Shown here piece after piece: positions 61,201 to 64,000 of a stretch of DNA of 64,000 bases. The notes below the pieces were generated by a model, which was given only the letters and a program-made list of their open reading frames with translations, had not been told where the DNA came from and did no database searches. This stretch comes from Corbicula japonica (Eukaryota > Mollusca > Bivalvia > Venerida > Cyrenidae). The DNA lies in the NCBI GenBank assembly GCA_038501625.1, contig JAZAYU010000063.1:1013501-1077500 (forward strand). Direction: 5' to 3'. A program made the position numbers and the translations under genes. Within the stretch, counting starts at the first letter, position 1. Every line of letters begins with the position of its first letter.

Positions 61201-62632
61201 ATCATTACTCTTAATACTTTGTACAGGTTTTAGAATTGTTTTAAAGCTTAAAAATTCATTTTCAAACCAGTTAACTTATAAACCCTCAAATATTTTTTCA
61301 TTGCAATTCTGACAAGCAATGTTTAAATCTAATGGATTTTGCTGTTGTCCAATGGGCAGCCATTGTAGATCCAGATCAGCTGGCATGTCTGTGCCATCTA
61401 TTCTGGATAGATCTACACTGGTTGCCTTTTGGTCTTAAGTAGCCTAATGAATCAATGTGAACAGTTCATCAATGGGATAACAGCAATCCCATGGAGTAAA
61501 CAGTTCATATAATGGAATCTCTTTTTTACTCGCAGGTTTAATGTATTTTATGCTGGGGGAGGTACTCAAAATGCAAAATTTTATCATAAATTGTGTTTTA
61601 AGTAAAATTTGAGTAAATTTTTATTCTTTAGGAAATGGTCATGTTCCTCTTCTGTGCATAAAACTGTCCCTCAGAAGAATTTTAATGATACAGTGTAGTT
61701 CATATATATAGTTATATACTACCCTATAGTTGACAAGTACAGATTTGTGACGAGTGCTCAAAATTACAAGCTGAGCCTGGGGACCAGTCTCCAATCCTGA
61801 AGCTGATTGGTTGAAATTAAGCTCAGTCACTGAACTGACAAATCAACGCCTAGTGTATTATGGCTGGCCTCCAAAATCATCTACGGTCAAACCTGTTTTA
61901 AGCAACTACTCAAGGGAGTGACAAAAAATGTGGCTGCCAAACACAGGTGGCTGTTTAAAACATGTTAAAATAAGAACAAAATAGCAATTAAGGACCTATA
62001 CAAGATTGTTGTTTAAGGCAGGTGGCTGCTGAAAGCAGGTGGTTGTTAAGGCAGGTTCAACTTGATATAATCCTAATTAAAGAATATTATGTTTGTCTAA
62101 AAAATTAAGAACATAAAATGATCTGAATCCTGGTATAAGTTCCACAAATCTATTTCAGAATTTCACAGGACCAGTTGATAATAAACTGGGGTGATGACTT
62201 GGGTGATGTGAATGAAGCTCCGCCTCCACTTAGTCCCTCCTCTCTAATCAAACCAGCTGTTGTGTCTGATCTAGTCAATCTGGAAACCTCTATGGGTAAG
62301 ACATGTATGTCAGTTGTTACAGAAGCAGGGTAACTCCTGTGCGCAAGATCATAAAACTAGAGATTTGAGACTGGTCTCCAATATTAGTTTTATGATCGTG
62401 GACCTTGGATATTTAAATGTTTGTTAAACTGCTTCTGATCAAGTCAATCTCATAACCTTCCTGAGAAGGCCAGAAGTTATGATTATTGCAAACACAGGAT
62501 AAGTCCTACATGACTAAATATTACTTACACTATTTTTGTACAAACACATTTTATAAATAGCAGATAGAGTAAGCTTAACTTCACTCATAATTCTGTTGTA
62601 GACAAGAAGAGTAGTAAGATGGTGATACAGGG
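49283..62632 (+). CDS. FAM91A1: FAM91A1, N-terminal half (continues beyond the window)
   Basis: Exons: 49283-49354, 49953-50037, 50421-50630, 51612-51679, 52501-52617, 57266-57356, 58584-58646, 59225-59331, 60050-60088, 60863-60972, 62159-62295, and a tentative 62602-62632. All phases match, giving about 376 residues of a protein that is about 840 in vertebrates; the rest lies to the right. FAM91A1 is a cytosolic adaptor of the WDR11 complex, linking TBC1D23 on endosome-derived vesicles to golgins at the trans-Golgi. Near-invariant blocks: [156 protein letters not shown]. The last full exon is a Pro/Ser-rich linker. The final short exon is poorly conserved and its donor (CAGGG|gtagta) is uncertain. 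Confidence 0.95.
50877..52887. mobile_element. Four P2 elements in consecutive FAM91A1 introns
   Basis: Copies at about 50877-51114 (near full length), 51912-52138 (diverged), 52240-52487 (near full length, ending 13 bp before exon 52501) and 52672-52887 (starting about 55 bp after the same exon). Together they make up much of introns 3-5. The frame at 50839-51069 is a P2 translation. Confidence 0.85.
53735..54485. mobile_element. Tandem-repeat element, inverted copy of 45601-46855
   Basis: Contains GGGGTCAAGGTCACTGTTAC units and ends with CACATGTGGGGGTATTTAAT, the complement of the left edge of the 45.6-kb copy. Several hundred bases match in reverse, including the CACTTTCAGTGATAATTCTA flank. 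Confidence 0.8.
54640..56125. repeat. 159-bp tandem repeat array inside a CAGGT/ACACATGTG-ended element
   Basis: AACTTTAACCTGAAACTTAA recurs at 54763, 54922, 55081, 55182, 55341, 55499, 55658 and (variant) 55817, a period of 159 bp with one deleted unit. Each unit ends GAGTTATGCCCCTTTCAAAT. The left side has two copies of TGTGTC(A/G)CCTGCGATAGCAG and a TCGTCGTC tract; the right side ends GGCGACACATGTGTTCC. 159 is a multiple of 3, so spurious open frames run through it on the minus strand. It occupies FAM91A1 intron 5. Confidence 0.9.
56795..56985. mobile_element. P2 element, left end missing
   Basis: TGATCAGGATCTACAAGTTC and GATCTGGATCTACACTGGTC blocks plus the central TTATTTCTGACCAAAATG. 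About 280 bp upstream of exon 57266. Confidence 0.75.
57471..57612. mobile_element. P1 palindromic element
   Basis: Both arms preserved; termini changed to AAGATCATAACACTAAG and TTTCATGATCTTG, still complementary to each other. FAM91A1 intron 6. Confidence 0.8.
58680..59045. mobile_element. P2 fragments
   Basis: A left-end fragment (58680-58730, CCATATATACACCTTTACGG) and a diverged copy at 58815-59042 lie between FAM91A1 exons 58646 and 59225. Confidence 0.7.
61038..61168. mobile_element. P1 palindromic element
   Basis: Arms AAGCCTCAAATCTCAAGCAT and CAGTCAATCAGAGAATTTAG with ends CCAAAGATTATAAA/TTTATAATCTTTGG. Here the termini have changed symmetrically, as expected if a new subfamily spread or the arms were gene-converted. 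Further relics are at 61740-61880 and 62345-62405. Confidence 0.8.
61330..61508. mobile_element. P2 element, diverged
   Basis: TGTAGATCCAGATCAGCTGG and GAATCAATGTGAACAG blocks; ends eroded. FAM91A1 intron 10. Confidence 0.65.
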
Positions 62633-62925
62633 GTAGTAGGTACATGTCTAGCCAATTCCAATTCTTTTGTAAAATCCTCATATCAGTCTTTTAAAGTGGA
62701 CTGAAAACTAGGCCAAACCATGAAGATTATTATTTACTGTTTCTTACTTGTACATTATCTGTGGTCAGGGTGAGATAATATGTCTCTGGCTGCTGAGTGG
62801 GTCACTGACTTACACTTACTGCTACAGTGAATTTATTAATATTCGTGGGGTATTAATTTTGTAGATTTCCTGGGCAGAATCATCCACAAATTTGAAACCT
62901 CTGAAATAATAAAATTCTATATAAC
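62633..62925. other. FAM91A1 intron, no feature seen
   Basis: I looked for the next conserved FAM91A1 block (a segment with the order RIAFLFDSTLTAFLMMGN) here and to the window end and did not find it, so the following exon lies to the right of the window. Confidence 0.5.
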
Positions 62926-63910
62926 ATGTCTGTATCCTTTCCACGCCAGACCCTTTTTTCCGGACGGATGTCTATAACGTATTTAAAAGTGACAAAATTT
63001 TGACTTCTAAAAATCGACCCTGTTTTACTGGAGGACGCCCGAAGCGTATTTAAATGTATGCTTTTTTCACGATTTTAATTCCCATAACGCAATCTGCATA
63101 CATTTATTTAATGCCGTTGATAAGCGTATGTTTGAATAAAGCATATATGCTTTTGTCCATTACAGGTATTCTACAGTTTAATGAAATTCGGAATTTTCAG
63201 CATGGTAAGAAACCTGCTTAAAGAAGTCTAAAACACGTAATCTAACGTTACGGTCTTTCTTCTGTAAAAAAAGGGTGGAATATGCATATCAAAAATCCCG
63301 AATCTTAACTCTCTTGTACGTAATGGGAGAAACCAAACGGAAAAATTTGGTTTATCGCTGGAAGACTGTAAAGCAAAATTCCGAAAATCAATTAACCTTA
63401 TTAACAGTCAGTAGTTTTAATGTCATTGCAAAAAATGTCATTTTTAAGTAATTACTTTGTAGATATAGATATTTTCTAACACAATGGATAACTGTTTTGG
63501 AGCCACTTTTTTATTTTGACAATAAAAGATGAAGAAACAGCAACACTGTAATAAGAATTTTTTTCTTAAAATTTTACTATTAAAATCACTAATTTTTTTT
63601 ATCAGATTATCTAAGTCACATGTAAACAATTTCTTACTAGATGATATTTGAGAGAAAATATGCGAGGCGTTCAACGGACTAATATTGTAAAAATACTGAT
63701 CGCTGTTTCTGTCTTCTTCTAAATAGCCAACAAAGTAAGGACTTTTGAATAAAAAGAAATAAAAATCGACAGGTTTCCGACGGAAAAACAGGGTCGGGTT
63801 TTTAAAGGGATTTTTTTATACGTTTAAATATGTTTCGGGCGTCCTCCCTTAAAAAAGGGTTGGGTTTTGGACGTTTAAATATGTTATGGTCGTGGAAAGG
63901 ATATGACATG
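62926..63910. mobile_element. About 985-bp TIR element in FAM91A1
   Basis: The left end CATGTCTGTATCCTTTCCACG faces CGTGGAAAGGATATGACATG on the right. Subterminal inverted blocks GGAGGACGCCCGAAGCGTAT and TTCGGGCGTCCTCC, and GACCCTGTTTTA/CAGGGTCGGG, extend the symmetry. No transposase frame. It lies downstream of the last placed FAM91A1 exon, in an intron. Confidence 0.78.
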
Positions 63911-64000
63911 AATTTACAACTTAAGATTTAAGAAATATGCAGTAATTCTTAACAACAAAAAGTTCCATTCTCACCAATATATAAGATAATTCACTGCAAT

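Overview
The window is animal nuclear DNA with short coding exons, GT-AG introns and very dense interspersed repeats. It looks like a bivalve mollusc. That is an inference from the C1q-domain gene, the intron-rich SLC44 and FAM91A1 orthologues, and several tandem and foldback repeat families of a kind common in bivalve genomes; no species call is made. Almost all coding exons are shorter than 300 nt, so they had to be found by splice-site and phase matching, and most long reading frames in the window are repeat-derived.

Layout. (1) 1-1675, minus: 5' part of a non-LTR retrotransposon with one uninterrupted frame joining an ORF1p-like protein to an AP-endonuclease start, cut by the left edge. 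(2) 1909-3279, plus: a two-exon C1q-domain gene with a probable 2-nt break in its signal peptide. (3) 4536-7389: a TIR-bounded array of about 170-bp repeats. (4) 7920-23418, minus: a complete 20-exon SLC44 choline-transporter-like gene (1998 nt, 665 aa). One of its introns carries a minisatellite made of copies of its own splice donor. (5) 23419-28236: intergenic, repeats only. (6) 28237 to at least 47623, minus: a gene with EF-hand-like N-terminal exons, a charged coiled coil and a C-terminal region closely resembling the dynein heavy-chain stalk and microtubule-binding domain, with no AAA+ motor. This is the best candidate for something undescribed. (7) 48.9-49.3 kb: a putative bidirectional promoter with mirrored CCAAT boxes. 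(8) 49283 to beyond 62.6 kb, plus: FAM91A1, N-terminal half only. (9) 62.9-63.9 kb: a TIR element inside FAM91A1.

Introns of the three large genes are filled with two short palindromic element families, called P1 (inverted CCAAT motifs) and P2 (flanked in one copy by a 27-bp perfect duplication) here. There are also tRNA-derived SINEs, a 1000-bp hAT-like element with an exact 8-bp target duplication, and long tandem arrays. The genes are not a functional cluster: one is a membrane transporter, one a probable cytoskeletal or ciliary protein, one a trafficking adaptor and one a secreted lectin-like protein. Only the gene pair sharing the CCAAT promoter has a plausible regulatory link.
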